From the NCBI RefSeq assembly GCF_035083965.1, contig NC_089732.1, forward strand, positions 4,603,383 to 4,667,382: a DNA stretch of 64,000 bases. Direction: 5' to 3'. The number at the start of each line of letters is the position of its first letter. Position 1 is the stretch's first letter. Made by a program: the position numbers and the translations under genes. Positions 1-10,343 of the stretch are shown here, in pieces. The notes under the pieces are model-generated. The model worked only from the letters and a program-made list of their open reading frames with translations, was not told where the DNA came from and did not search any database. The DNA comes from Branchiostoma lanceolatum (lineage: Eukaryota > Chordata > Leptocardii > Amphioxiformes > Branchiostomatidae).

Positions 1-175
1 TTTCCTGGACCTACACAGGCCAGCTCCTCGGTCGGATCTAGGGCCAACAATGATACATCAGCCCTCTGAGTTACGCTCGTAGACCCTGAGTAGGCAAATT
101 TCGCCGGTGGCATGTTGGCCCTGGAGCCGATGAGCTGGCCTGTGTAGACCCTGGAAGCAGCCTGCCGTCCAGATT
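1..175. mobile_element. Fragment of foldback MITE (TAGCCTGGATGCC family)
   Basis: The stretch carries pieces also found in full-length copies at 6116 and 9112: an opening like CCTACACAGGCCAGCTCCT, the middle CATGTTGGCCCTGGAGCC, and an inverted closing CTGGCCTGTGTAGACCCTGG. It lies in the intron of secreted-peptide copy A, the same place the family occupies in copies B and C. Confidence 0.5.
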
Positions 176-184
176 ACGTCTAAC

Positions 185-296
185 CTCGCAACTTCTTCAC
201 GGTATCTCCAAACCGCCCCTTTAGCCAGCTGTCGGCAGTCATAATCTCAGACGAGATGACCAGGACAACAAGAAGCAACACCAGAGTCGTTTTCAT
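185..296 (-). CDS. Secreted cationic peptide, copy A, first coding exon (partial gene)
   Basis: The exon starts at ATG 296-294, directly after a splice acceptor (ACCACAG then G-ATG), and ends at 185 before a GTTAGA donor in phase 1. It encodes 37 residues: a hydrophobic signal peptide beginning MKTTLVLLLVVLVISSE, then TADS and a short basic peptide, WLKGRFGDTVKKLR. The start is fixed by alignment with copies B, C and D, which share the same acceptor, ATG and signal sequence. The second coding exon must lie left of position 1, so the gene is cut by the window edge. Function is unknown. The mature N-terminal part is cationic and could form an amphipathic helix, as in antimicrobial peptides; this is inference. 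Confidence 0.75.
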
Positions 297-1453
297 CCTG
301 TGGTACAGAAAAAAAACGTGCCTGAAGTTACATGAGGGCCTGTATGGGGGGTCCCGACAACGCTCTACGCTAAATTCGGACGGCCAACTACGTATAACGC
401 TAAATTCAGGACGCCTCTCTACGCTCTACGCTAAATTCTGAAGCTTCCCAATGCATTATGCAGGACTGAAATACGGCCTAACTGTACTACGTCGTGGTGA
501 CACGAAGGTACGATGGAGTTCTCTTCAACTACGACGTGCTTTTGGACGGAGTATGACATGTCTGAAAAATACGGCGTGGCAAAATCCGCAGGCCTGGTAA
601 GGAGACACCTGGGGACCTGCTTAAGAGCAAGAGATTTGTGGAAATTGGTTGGTCAGGAGCAACCTTTATAGATCGTAGCTGAAGATAAAATCGTTTCAGT
701 AGTTTCTTTCAAGATCCTTTGTTCTTTAAAAAGCGTAAATATATGGCCCGATGAGGGCCGTCATTCCACTTATAACATATCCTGCTACTGGAGAGAACTG
801 TAGCTAGAGAAAAAACAAACTTTTATGCAATTGAAGCAGGATCTGAATCTAAATCGGTCAAGCGATATAAACGCCATTTGGCGAAACACACCCTGACACC
901 CTGAAACATGGTATAAATTGTCAAAATTAGGGGGAATATTAAGTTCGCGCTGAAAGTCGGTCCTACGTTTTTACACTGATTCTTTGAACCCAAGATGTGA
1001 CGTGTCTCCGTACTAGTGTGGCTTACCAACACATGGAAAGTGCCAGTTTAGCTGTTACACTTATAGACTAGTGATAACGTGTTTACTTCGTGGTATAGAC
1101 AAATTTCAACTTACCTTGATGTCGAAGACTCGCACCACCAGTGAAACAGAACTGAAGTGTAGTTTGACTGGTGTCCCCGTGGTCCTGTAAATCTTTTTAT
1201 CAGTCGGACTCTCATCTTTATATAGCCCTTCTCTAATGAGAGGTGTCTATTTGCACATATAATAACCTGTATCCGGAATGACGCTTCATTTGGTATGATT
1301 GAAGGACTGCCAAAAGTACCGTTATTAGTAATGGATGAGCCCTGAATAATGTGTACTATTATAGATAATGAAAGGCACAAACTGTTTGTTTTTGCTGAGT
1401 TGGTGCTTCATGCTTTCACTCGTGGTTCGTATTCTTCTATCGGCAGATTTGCC
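297..1453. other. No gene seen
   Basis: No supported exon. Positions 359-440 hold three copies of a short ACGCTAAATTC motif separated by CTCTACG-like spacers. The 5' UTR exon of peptide copy A should lie here by analogy with copies B-D, but I could not place it. Confidence 0.5.
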
Positions 1454-1462
1454 CGTCAGATT

Positions 1463-1662
1463 TACTCTCCAAGCAGAGGAGTGGGTCCGGCAGGTTTTTG
1501 ACGTGTTTTTAGGCGTTTTTGTCGGGCTTTCTACTTTTTGTCATGTTTTTTTTTTTGTCTGGTCAACCCACACGTAAAAAACATGACAAAGAAGAAAGCC
1601 CGACAAAAACGCCTAAAAACACGTCAAAAACCTGCCGGACCCACTACTCTGCTTGGGGAGTA
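1463..1662. mobile_element. Hairpin MITE, TACTCTCCAAGCAGAGG family, with 9-bp TSD
   Basis: The element is nearly a perfect inverted repeat of about 85 bp per arm, with ends TACTCTCC and GGGGAGTA. It is flanked on both sides by the same nine bases, CGTCAGATT (1454-1462 and 1663-1671), which is a clean target-site duplication. Related copies lie at 13066, 61810 and about 63500. Confidence 0.9.
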
Positions 1663-1671
1663 CGTCAGATT

Positions 1672-2692
1672 ATGATCGTTTGTTGTTTCGTAAAGCAAAT
1701 GTAGTCATGTTTGCTCAAATAAATGTGAATGAGACCAAACCGTATATGTCCATCACACTTTGACAGCTATTGCCTGCTAGTGTTGAACTTGTCTGTTTTA
1801 CTTGCTCTTTTTGCTGGCCCTAAACGTAAATATTAGTTATGTCTGCACTTCTCATACATTCTCATGTCATGATGCATTCGAACCTTGGTTTCAAACCCGT
1901 TAGGTACTTCAGAGGTGAAGATACCTGTGCATGCCGAAATCATTTTATGAATTACAGACAATCGATTGTAATATATAGTGCGTGAGAACAGCAGAAATAC
2001 TTCGAAGTTTTGTGCGTGGGGTAAGAAGAGAACAAAAAGTGGGATAAACATAAGATTTTGCTTTCTTTATCAACAGCTGGTGAAATGTTTGAGCAAAATA
2101 TATATGACAATTACTACATTTGCCTCAAGAAATCAGAGAAAACCTTTATATATGCTTATATATATATATACATATTTATATATACTCTGACAGGCAGGCC
2201 TACCAAGATGGATACAAATGATTGGCAAAACCATGAAAAGCAAACTTGGCAAAAATACCCGTGGCTCATTATCTCTGATGATGCCACATTATATATCTCT
2301 CATTTAGGCCATTCTGACTTGATTATATGGGTGACGATTATATGCATGGGTGACATCTGCGCCCATCAAATTTTCCCCTATTGAAGTTTGCTAACAAACT
2401 GTAAATCGTAGAAAGAAGCTGCAAAATCAGCAAAATATGCCGTAAATTGCCAAAAATGGATACTTATGTCATAGATTTCTTTCTTTCCTTTTATCAACTT
2501 TTTTTATCAATTTTGGGGTGCTTAGAAGATGTCATCCATATAATCAAATCAGTATTACCTTACGCGTAAGTAATGACCATAGTTTGTTACGCTATCAATC
2601 ATACCAAATGAAGCGTCATTCCGGATGCAAGTTATCATATGTGCTAATAGCCCCCCCCCCCCCCCCCCCCAATTAAAGAAGGACTATATAAA
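1672..2692. other. No gene seen; AT-rich with TA and poly-C runs
   Basis: AT-rich sequence without a supported exon. A short TA-rich run lies near 2155-2180, and an uninterrupted run of 20 C lies at 2651-2670 just before a SINE. Confidence 0.5.
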
Positions 2693-3108
2693 GGCCGTGT
2701 GGCGTAATGGATAGAACATCCGACTGTCAAACAAGGGGACCCCAGTTCGAACCCGGCCTGCCCCTAGACATGTCTGAACATGCACCCCGACGTTGTGCCC
2801 TTGGGAAAGGCACTCGATTTTCCTCACTTCACTCAGGTGTAAATGAGTACCTAGCTCATCTAGGGTTAGGGATGTCCCTCGGAAAGGACGTTAAATGGAG
2901 GTCCCGTGTTTGGGGAGAGCCACACCCCGCGCACGTAAAAGAACCCACCACACCTTTCGAAAAAGAGTAGGGGTATGCCCCGGTGTGCGATGGTCCAAAC
3001 CTTACAGTCTGGTCCGGGTTGACATCTTGAAAAGGTGATAGTTCACCTGTTATGTCAATCCTTCCACAAATGTGGTAAATCTGAATAAAAACAAATAAAA
3101 TAAAAGGT
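2693..3108 (+). mobile_element. tRNA-derived SINE with A-rich tail
   Basis: The 5' end resembles a tRNA: an A-box-like TGGCGTAATGG followed 35-40 bp later by a canonical B box, GTTCGAACCC. The body contains GGACGTTAAATGGAGGTCCC and CACGTAAAAGAACCC, motifs I recognise from invertebrate SINE bodies. The 3' end is an A/T-rich tail of AAAATAAA-like repeats. The absence of a foldable acceptor stem and the long body argue against a working tRNA gene. Confidence 0.8.
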
Positions 3109-3237
3109 GTGAGTCCGGCTGAACAACATCTACAGGACCACGAGGACATCAGTCGAGCCACAGGTGACTTCACTGATCTTTGGTGCGAGTCTTCGAGTTC
3201 AAGGTAAGTGAAAACTTTGTCTACACGTGCACATACA

Positions 3238-3372
3238 TTAGCCTCAGTTGCAGGCTTTCCCACTAGCGAGTTTTCAACTGATAGGCCTCAAGCAGATACG
3301 GCCCCCCAGCCAAAGAACCTGGACCCGATAAGTTGAAAATCGCTAATGGGAAAGCCTGCAATGGAGGCTAGA
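3238..3372. mobile_element. Hairpin MITE (TAGCCTC ends)
   Basis: The arms read TTGCAGGCTTTCCCACTAGC on the left and the near-complement GCTAATGGGAAAGCCTGCAA on the right. The ends are TTAGCCTC and GGAGGCTA. The termini resemble those of the element at 10133. No convincing target duplication is visible. Confidence 0.75.
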
Positions 3373-3879
3373 CTAAACCATGAAGTAAACACGTTATCAC
3401 TGCTGTTAACAGTGTAACAGGCACATTCCATGTATTGGTCAGTGACTAGTCAGCCACACTTAGTAGTTTGGAGACAGCGGAAAGTTACTTTCTGACATCA
3501 AACGAGTTGTATTTTCCCATTTGGAACGAAGTTATTCTTAGCCATCCTGGGGTCCAAATACAGTGTTAGAATGCACCCCTTACTTATGACGCTCATATCG
3601 ATGTTAAAGTTGACCGACATCTCAGTCCCACATTCACATATAGTCTGGCAGTGTTTTGGAGGAAGAACGTAAAAAAAGCAAACTAGCAATCACTCACAAG
3701 AACTGGAAATTCATATTATCTGGCCTATGTCTATTATGGACTTCTTGGCCTGGCTGGACACCCAATTCTTCAGTCTCTTCTTTTCCTTTCAATGAGCTAA
3801 GTGTAAAGACTTATACAGTAAATTTGACTTTAGTTAGTAAAGTTAAAGTCCTCCCACACGGGTAGCGCCCATCCCCGTT

Positions 3880-4110
3880 TCATAGCCCTGGGCCACACTG
3901 TGGTGCAATCACTGCAGCAGGGGGCTAGTCTACTGCCAGTGGAGAGTGTTTAACTTCGATACTGTTTCGTCTTTGGTATGACTCAATGCGCCTCTTATCC
4001 AGACGAGTCCTACCCGGGCGCGAACTCAGGCCTTCTGGCTCCTCATAATTTGAACCAGATGTGGTAAGTGACATAAGTGCAGACCACTACACCACAGGGA
4101 CATGCCTCAA
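3880..4110 (-). mobile_element. tRNA-derived SINE, antisense
   Basis: Read on the minus strand, it begins CCCTGTGGTGTAGTGGTCTG (A-box-like) and carries a B-box-like GAGTTCGCGCCCGGG, followed by a non-tRNA body. It lies just upstream of the broken peptide copy E. Confidence 0.6.
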
Positions 4111-4176
4111 ATTTGACTTTGTCATATCAGAAAACTAGCGGTGTTATGGTTGGCTCCATAAGGAATTACAATTTTA

Positions 4177-4217
4177 ACATTTTCCCTGCTGCCTAACTCT
4201 GTAACCAATAGAGAATG
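4177..4217. repeat. Piece of TTAA hairpin element
   Basis: The segment AACATTTTCCCTGCTGCCTAA matches the end of the TTAA-flanked hairpin found after the Kelch stop codons and at about 14940. It sits where the start of peptide copy E should be. Confidence 0.5.
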
Positions 4218-4258
4218 GGGTTCCAAACGGCGACATCAGTGCACTAAATGATACTGTT

Positions 4259-4564
4259 CTGGTCATCTCGTTACAGATCATGACTGCCGAAAGCCATTTC
4301 AGGATCGGCAGGGGCATGGGTAAGATAAAACCATCTTTTCTTTCTTTTGAAATTTCATCTGCTTTTCCAAGTGAAAAGAAAAGCATGACACGGATAGAAG
4401 CGTCAGTGATAGCAACACTAGTGTTGAAATAACATCGTTTCCGTTAAGACCTTAGGGGTGACCTGAAGGAGTTGTTGGCCCGTCGGCAGGCCCGAGCTGT
4501 ACTCCGTGAGGCGGCCAAGGAGCTGGAGAACTGGGATGTGGACATGGTGGAGGAAGTGGAATGA
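4259..4564 (+). pseudogene. Secreted-peptide family copy E, inverted and 5'-damaged
   Basis: Two exon-like pieces match the family on the opposite strand. The first (to 4319) reads LVISLQIMTAESHFRIGRGM and ends at a perfect GTAAGA donor in phase 1. The second starts at 4449 after a TTAAG acceptor and runs in frame to TGA at 4562-4564, including DLKELLARRQARA and an acidic tail, DVDMVEEVE. The usual ATG and hydrophobic start are missing: the upstream frame is closed at 4202 and a TTAA-hairpin fragment occupies that position. Phase, exon order and the LKxLLARRQA core all agree with copies B-D. I call it a pseudogene, though a start from another upstream exon cannot be excluded. The acidic tail differs strongly from the basic tails of the other copies. 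Confidence 0.6.
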
Positions 4565-4959
4565 CGAAGAGCTAGGGACGAATAAGATATATGCTCATAT
4601 TCTAATCTTGTTATGATCGACTTAAACAAGAGTCTTGAGACACTGTCACACAAGCATGGCCTCCTGGACAAATTCCTACACAATTCCTAGAATTCTTGTA
4701 AACTGCACACAATACTATAGTCTATACCATTAGGCGTCGACGTCGATCGCCAAAATGTAGGTACTTATGTGTAGGATTTTGTAGACCACGATCCCTTGCA
4801 TAACTTCACTGTTTCACATGTTCACAGACACCAGGCCCGGGCTGAACTCAGAGGGTCAGGGAGCTGCAGTCGGAGAACCGGGATGGATGAAAATCAAGAA
4901 AACTATGTTGAATTGATTTATCATGATAAATTGAACCCAACGAACTATTTACGGAGTAT

Positions 4960-5440
4960 CTTAATATGCATTCACCGCGAATCGGCTTCTCAGTTCAGTT
5001 TCAAGGTTGTATTTGCAGCTTTCCATCACATGATGCCAGTACAGTCCTATTCAAGTCCGAATAAAAGAGTGTGGCGAAGCAAGTACATCCTATGTAATGT
5101 CCTTGGGCGACGCTAAGCGGATCCATACTTTGTTGTTGCAGTACAGAAATTCACCGGCTACATTTGATGTCATATACATGTATGAGTCGCACTGACTCGC
5201 ACATATTTATATAAAGGAGTGTTTGAATTCATGTTTTTGTCCTTTGTGACTAATAGCGTAATAGCATAGCTAGACTTAAAACTAAGATTTTAATCCAAAA
5301 TAGCGACAGCTGATAATAAGCCTATTATCAAAGGTAGCGTTACAGATGTCTGCACAAAATGACAGCTTGACAGCGTACAGGTCACGTGGTGGCCATGTGG
5401 TCACTCCGACTGCCCTGCAAAGACAAAAGCACAACAGAGT
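4960..5440. repeat. Segmental duplication block, left copy
   Basis: Shares long stretches with 8010-8375 in the same orientation, including CAGTTCAGTTTCAAGGTTGT and GCGGATCCATACTTTGTTG, and ends near a shared GCTTGACAGCGTACAGGTCA. This is the 3' flank of peptide copy B; the right copy is the 3' flank of copy C. Confidence 0.85.
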
Positions 5441-5533
5441 ATGTACCGCGATGATGTATCCAATGACACAAATCTTCACAAACGAACTGCCAACTGGTAT
5501 AACTCTTACCTTTTGCTTATTGCCAGCGTCTAG

Positions 5534-5763
5534 CTGGTGTGTTACGCCGAATGGCGGTTATACCGGCTATATAGATACAGATACATATAACGTTACAGAT
5601 ATGCAACAAAACTGCCAAAGGCGTACGGAACAAGTGAGTCACATATCTGATTGGAGATTAACACTAGTAATGCCCTCGGCAAGGTTATGTAGATAACAAA
5701 GCAGGGAATTTTAATTCTGTATCTATATAGCCGGTATAACTGCCCTTCGGTGTAGCACACCAG
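5534..5763. mobile_element. Hairpin MITE (CTGGTGTGTTAC ends)
   Basis: The left arm contains GCGGTTATACCGGCTATATA and the right arm its near-complement TATATAGCCGGTATAACTGC. The outer ends are CTGGTGTG and CACACCAG. Solitary relatives appear near 27680 and 60740. Confidence 0.75.
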
Positions 5764-5893
5764 GCAAGCGGCGCGGCAGCAGCTGGTTATATTACACCGA
5801 ACGACCTGTCACGTCTAAACCTCGCATATCTAACTGCATGCATAGTTTAAAGCTAACTTATGAGTGTTCTTTTTTTTTCTACCTCTTTATTAT

Positions 5894-6450
5894 TCATTTT
5901 CTTCCAATTGGAGGTGCGACCACCTCGCGGCGTCCGTTCTCAGCCTGGCGGCGGGTCAGCAGCGCCTTCAGCTTCTGAGCCGAGACGGGAGACACGCCTC
6001 TACGGGCTGGGGGAAAACAAGGACAAATGTTATGTACTTCTAATGAGTAAGTGAAGTCTTCTTTCACTGCTGTCCAAAATCCGAAGCAAAGAAACAAAGA
6101 TTGCTTCATCTTTCCTAGCCTGGATGCCACTGACTGTTTCCAGGACCAACACAGGCCAGCTCCTATGCTCCAGGGCGAACATGCCACCAAGAAAATTTTG
6201 CCACAGCCCTCTGGCTCATTTCCTGATGGGGGGTGTGGAAAATTTTCTATAGTAGCATGTTGGCTCTGGGGCCGAGGAGTTGTCCTGCGTTGGCCATGGA
6301 AACGGTCTGGCATTCAGGCTGCGTCTTACCTCGCTCCTTCATGATACGTCCAACCGGTTTGCGGCTGCCGCCGGTAGCGAAGCTGTCGGCAGTCATCATC
6401 GCTGACGAGATGACCAGGACGACAAGAAGCAGCCCCAGGGTCGGTTTCAT
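5894..6450 (-). CDS. Secreted cationic peptide precursor, copy B
   Basis: Two coding exons: 6450-6330 and 6006-5894, joined by a phase-1 intron with a GTAAGA donor and a CCCCCAG acceptor, giving 77 residues. Residues 1-23 are a signal peptide (MKPTLGLLLVVLVISSAM, then MTADS). A variable basic stretch follows (FATGGSRKPVGRIMKER), then a dibasic site, a helix-prone core (SAQKLKALLTRRQAENGRR) and a tail EVVAPPIGRK before TGA. There are no cysteines. Pairs of basic residues, and Gly-Arg-Lys at the very end, would suit prohormone-convertase cleavage and C-terminal amidation. The high positive charge would also suit an antimicrobial peptide. AATAAA begins 2 nt after the stop codon. ATG is preceded by a conserved acceptor, so a non-coding first exon is likely (ending at 7031). 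I do not recognise the family. Confidence 0.85.
6116..6320. mobile_element. Hairpin MITE in intron of peptide copy B
   Basis: The ends are TAGCCTGGATGCCACTGACT and a near-inverse GGTCTGGCATTCAGGCT. The right end stops about 9 bp inside the intron, next to the copy-B splice donor. A copy occupies the same site in copy C (9112-9325) and a decayed one in copy A, so insertion probably predates the duplications. Confidence 0.75.
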
Positions 6451-7030
6451 CCTGTGGTGCAGAAACAAAACATCGACGTGCCCTGAAGTTACAGATTAAA
6501 TCAGTGGTGACATTCATCGTACGCTTTCTTCTGTTGTCTTTTGATTTTCAGGGACGTGTACAAAACCGATTACAAGCTACAGGGTGGCGGACAGGGAGTA
6601 GCGCCCTTGCCCTTTGAGAGGCTAAAGCCAAAACATTCTCAAAACAAAACACAGCAACCACCCCGTCCACAAGTACCTCAAACCCCCACCGTGCCAGAGC
6701 CTACAACTTAATGAAGTTGCGCACGAGACAAAGAAGCTTTCACTACAAGCTCAAAGAGTCTTTTTTTTCATGACACGTCTTCAACTGTCCCAAGAATGCC
6801 CTCAATTTTACCACCGAAGACCTATCGTTTCTACAAGACTAACGCTCAGACTGATTTGATTTAGACGTCTTAGCATTCTGAGTGAGCGTCACTGTTAATT
6901 CTAGCAACAGCCGTGCAATTTTTCAAGGACATACGAATATAATTCAAAGGGAGGACCTAGACTTCAATATAAGTCTACTTTACTAATAAGTAGAAATATA
7001 ACATACAGAAGGGATTGTGACAAAACATAC

Positions 7031-7255
7031 CTGTTGAAAACCTGTGGTATACGTGCGTACCTTATCCTGTAGAATGGCCAGAATGACTCAGCAACGAGCT
7101 AAGAATGTTGATGTTCCCCTTAAGTTGGTCCTTGAAACACAACCTCTCCAAGGCTCTGTGACTTATCCTGTATAGAATTACCAAAATGACTCAGCCTTGA
7201 AGCAACGACCTCAGAATGTAGATGTTCCAGTTTAGATAGTCCTTGAAACAAATCC
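7031..7255 (-). promoter_or_regulatory. Putative 5' UTR exon and promoter of peptide copy B
   Basis: A TCAACAG/GTATGT splice donor at 7031 is conserved in sequence context with copies C (9974) and D (12325). Upstream, a block of about 95 bp containing CTTATCCTGTA, AATGACTCAGC and GATGTTCC is present twice in tandem, at about 7060-7140 and 7155-7250. Copies C and D have only one block. No cDNA is available to confirm the exon. Confidence 0.5.
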
Positions 7256-7478
7256 TCTCGCTGTTGAGGTAACCTCCACCAGGCCTTACTACGGGGTACG
7301 GATCGCAAAACCTTTTAATAATTGGCCAATAGAGTCAATCCACAGGAAGGGTAACATTTTCCCCTGCAATGGAAATTGTGGCCAAACTCTCCTGGCAAGT
7401 ATTCTCCCATTGGCCGGCGCAGTCAGTCTGATAGAGACTACTGTTGAGGCTCTATGGAGCTCTTGGGGCACGAGAAGT

Positions 7479-7496
7479 GGGGGGGGGGGGGGGGGG
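7479..7496. repeat. Poly-G run
   Basis: Eighteen consecutive G bases in the upstream flank of peptide copy B. Confidence 0.95.
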
Positions 7497-8009
7497 CTGC
7501 TAGAAGTGTTCTTTAGATCAGGCTGCATTTGGGTTATCCTGGTTTTACGCAATCTCTCCCTGACAGGACTGACTGTCCCTCCTCCTCACCGGTGAGACGT
7601 ATGGGCAGGCCGCTAGGAGCGCGATTTAGTCAGCCTACACTGCGCTACAGTTTGGTTATCATCAACATCAATATCTACGTTGTGTCCTTGGGAAAGGAAC
7701 CGCCTTGGTTAAACTGTTGGTAGGTAAAACGTGGAGTTGCTAGCCTGGATGCCAGGCTGTTTCCAGAGCCTACACAGGCCAACTCGGCTATAGGGCCAAT
7801 ATTCCCCCAAGAAATTCTACAACAGCCCCCCCCCCCCATAGTTGGACCCTGTACGATATATATTGTAGAAATAGGGGGTCAAGCATCTAGGCTTGGAAGT
7901 GGCCAGGTAAATTTGAATATGTAAGCAGTTAAGTTAATATCAATATTGAGAAAGAAGACATCAGAAAACATCAATCTAAATGATACTTGATCCAATAATG
8001 CACAAGAAA

Positions 8010-8375
8010 ACAAACTTGGCTTGTCAGTTCAGTTTCAAGGTTGTATTTGCAGCTTTCCATCCCATGATGCCAGTACAATACAGACTGCTCCAGGATCTAC
8101 CAAATACTAGTATTCAAATCCTAACCATAAACGATTGTGGCGAAGCTAAGCGGATCCATACTTTGTTGTTGCAGTACAGACATTCACCTACATCTGATGT
8201 CATATATGAGTCGCACATATTTCTATAAACGAGTGTTTGAATGAATCGGTCTTTTTGTCTTTTGCGACTACTTTTTAAGGTAATGTTACAGGTGTCTACA
8301 CAAAATGAGAGCTTGACAGCGTACAGGTCACGTGATGGTCACTCCGACTGTCCTGCAAAGACACAGAGACAACAA
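8010..8375. repeat. Segmental duplication block, right copy
   Basis: Matches 4960-5440 in direct orientation with scattered substitutions and small deletions. It marks one end of the duplication that produced copies B and C. The other end is shown by a shared GGTGAGACGTATGGGCAGGC block at about 7591 and 10420. Confidence 0.85.
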
Positions 8376-8497
8376 ACCAAGAACAGATGTATTCAATGGC
8401 CCAAGTTTCCACAAACGGCCTTGGGCGATATATTAACAAAGCAGGGAGTTGGGGATGATTTTTTTAAAATTTCCTTTTATCATTCATTTTTACCACT

Positions 8498-9458
8498 TCA
8501 TTTTCTTGGTCTTCCTCCGCCTCCTCGTTTTCCAGGAGGCCGGACCACCTCACGACGTCCGTTCTCAGCCTGACGGCGGGCCAGCAGCGCCTTCAGCTTC
8601 TGAGCCGAGACGGGAGACACTCCTCTACGGGCTGGGGGGAAACAAATCATGGCAGGTCAATAGACACGCCCAGGGCTGAGACACTAGCCTCTACCACGGG
8701 CTCCGTGGATCCCCTGAAAATAGTAGAATTTGGCCGAATAGAGTGAATAGTATGCCAAGGGAGTCGGCTACGGAGATAGTCCAACAGGCGACTCCGACTT
8801 TCTACTTTTTCCAGCGATCAGCGGAGCCTGGTAGAGGATACTGAGACACGTCAGCAAGAACTAATGTTATGTAGTTGTAATGGATAAGTGAAATCTTCCT
8901 TCGCGCTGTCCAAAGTCCAAATTCCAAGGTGAAGCAATAAAGATTCATAACGGGAGAAATTTAAACACGTCAACGGACTGAGGTCAATCAATGACAGTTC
9001 GGTAGACACGCCAGCAGTGATTTTAATGAATAAGAAAAATCTTATTTATTTCAATTCACTGCTGTCCAACACAAAATCCAAAGCAAAGCAAAAATATGGC
9101 TCCATCTAAACTAGCCTGGATGCCAGACTGTTTCCAGGGCCTACACAGGCCAACTTCTAGGCTACAGGGCGAACATGCCACCAAGAAAATTTTGCCACCA
9201 AGAAAATTTTGCCACCAAGAAAATTTCCTGTTTGGGGCCGTGGCAAATTTTCTATAGTATCATGTTGGCCCTGGAGCCGGGGAGCTGTCCTGCGTTTGCC
9301 ATGGAAACGGTCTGGCATTCAGGCTGCGTCCAACCTCGCTCCTTGATTATACGTCCAACATGACGTCCGTGGCTGCCGCCAGCAGTTAAGCTGTCGGCAG
9401 TCATCATCTCAGACGAGATGACCAGGACGACAAGAAGCAGCAGCACGGCAGGTTTCAT
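8498..9458 (-). CDS. Secreted cationic peptide precursor, copy C
   Basis: Coding exons 9458-9335 and 8631-8498 give 85 residues in the same phase-1 arrangement as copy B. The signal region reads MKPAVLLLLVVLVISSEM and is followed by TADS. The variable segment is LTAGGSHGRHVGRIIKER, the core SAQKLKALLARRQAENGRR, and the tail EVVRPPGKRGGGGRPRK. Gly-Lys-Arg after EVVRPP is a textbook amidation and cleavage signal in neuropeptide precursors. The intron donor is GTTGGA, weaker than the GTAAGA of copy B, so splicing efficiency is open to question. The copy lies in the duplicated block with B, about 3 kb away. Confidence 0.8.
9112..9325. mobile_element. Hairpin MITE in intron of peptide copy C
   Basis: Homologous to the element at 6116-6320, with the ends TAGCCTGGATGCCAGACTG and GGTCTGGCATTCAGGCT. 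Internally, a 17-18 bp unit around CCACCAAGAAAATTTTG is repeated three times. Confidence 0.75.
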
Positions 9459-9973
9459 CCTGTGGTAACGTTACAGAAAATAAAACATCAACGTGCCTAG
9501 AGTTACAGCTTATCATTTTACAGTGACATTTGTCGTACGATGTCTTCCGTCGTCGTTTGATTTTCAGGGACGTATGGTTTTGATGTACAGAAGCTGTATT
9601 TAGAAATATGTATACAAAAAGCAGAACATTTTCACAAAGAACATGTATTTAGGTTTATCTTTTTAAGTACATGCTTCAAGCATGTATAATGTTAGTGAGC
9701 AGTCACAACAGAGCAGAGACTACAGCTAGCGACCGCACATACCCCGGAGCAAAAAGCAAGGCAAGCTGAATTAAAGGTCTTAGTATTCTAAGCTCGAGTG
9801 AGCGACAATGTTAATTCTGGCGGCAGCCATGCATTTTTGAAAGGACATCCGAATACTAGTACTATTCAAAGGTAAGATCTAGCCTTCAACATGACACGTC
9901 CACTGTCTTTACCAATACAAAAGGGAAAGCATACAGAAGGGAAAATGTGTACGTGTTTATGAAAAAAACAAAC

Positions 9974-10080
9974 CTGTTGACAAACTGTGGTGTACGTGCG
10001 TACCTTATACTGTAGAATGGCCAGAGTGACTCAACGAGTTAAGAACGTTGATGTCCCAGTTTAGTTAGCCCTTGGGGCAT
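9974..10080 (-). promoter_or_regulatory. Putative 5' UTR exon of peptide copy C
   Basis: Ends at a TCAACAG/GTTTGT donor and contains the same AGAATGGCCAGA and GTTGATGTCCCAG stretches as the copy-B leader. Transcription has not been tested. Confidence 0.4.
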
Positions 10081-10132
10081 GGCCAATGGGAAGGCTGATG
10101 GAAGTGTCATTTAGATCAGGCTGAAGTTTGGT

Positions 10133-10343
10133 TTAGCCTCCATAGCGGGCTCTCTGGGCCTTTTCTGGCTTATGATACACTTTTTGCTGGTGGCTTCTTT
10201 TTGGACAGGGTCGTTTGTGCCGCCGGCCCGTAACCATTTGGCCCGTGTGTGCCTGCTGCACAAACGACCCAGTACAAAAAGAAGTCATCAGCAAAAAGTG
10301 TATTATAAGCCACAAAAGGCCCAGAGAGCCTGCTATGGAGGCT
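10133..10343. mobile_element. Hairpin MITE with 9-bp TSD, absent from the duplicated site
   Basis: The arms are long inverted repeats beginning TTAGCCTCCATAGC and ending GCTATGGAGGCT. AAGTTTGGT lies on both sides (10124-10132 and 10344-10352). The homologous site near 7516-7545, in the duplicate of this region, lacks the element and so serves as an empty site. Confidence 0.9.

Noticed and set aside
2693-2765. tRNA gene
   Set aside because: A and B boxes are present, but no acceptor stem closes and the sequence runs into a SINE body with an A-rich tail. The same applies at 42195, 51800 and 60409.
4444-4683. Minus-strand 79-codon ORF (Ser-rich)
   Set aside because: It is the shadow of peptide copy E exon 2 on the opposite strand.
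5894-6313. A 139-codon single ORF covering peptide copy B exon 2 and the intron MITE
   Set aside because: The upstream half is transposon and intron. The conserved acceptor at 6006 and family alignment show that only the last 37 codons are coding.
6326-6517. Alternative-frame ORF across peptide copy B exon 1
   Set aside because: Shadow frame of the signal-peptide exon.
8498-8631. Resemblance of the peptide core to PTH/TIP39 or CRF helices
   Set aside because: Only general amphipathic Leu/Arg spacing is shared; no diagnostic receptor-binding residues align.
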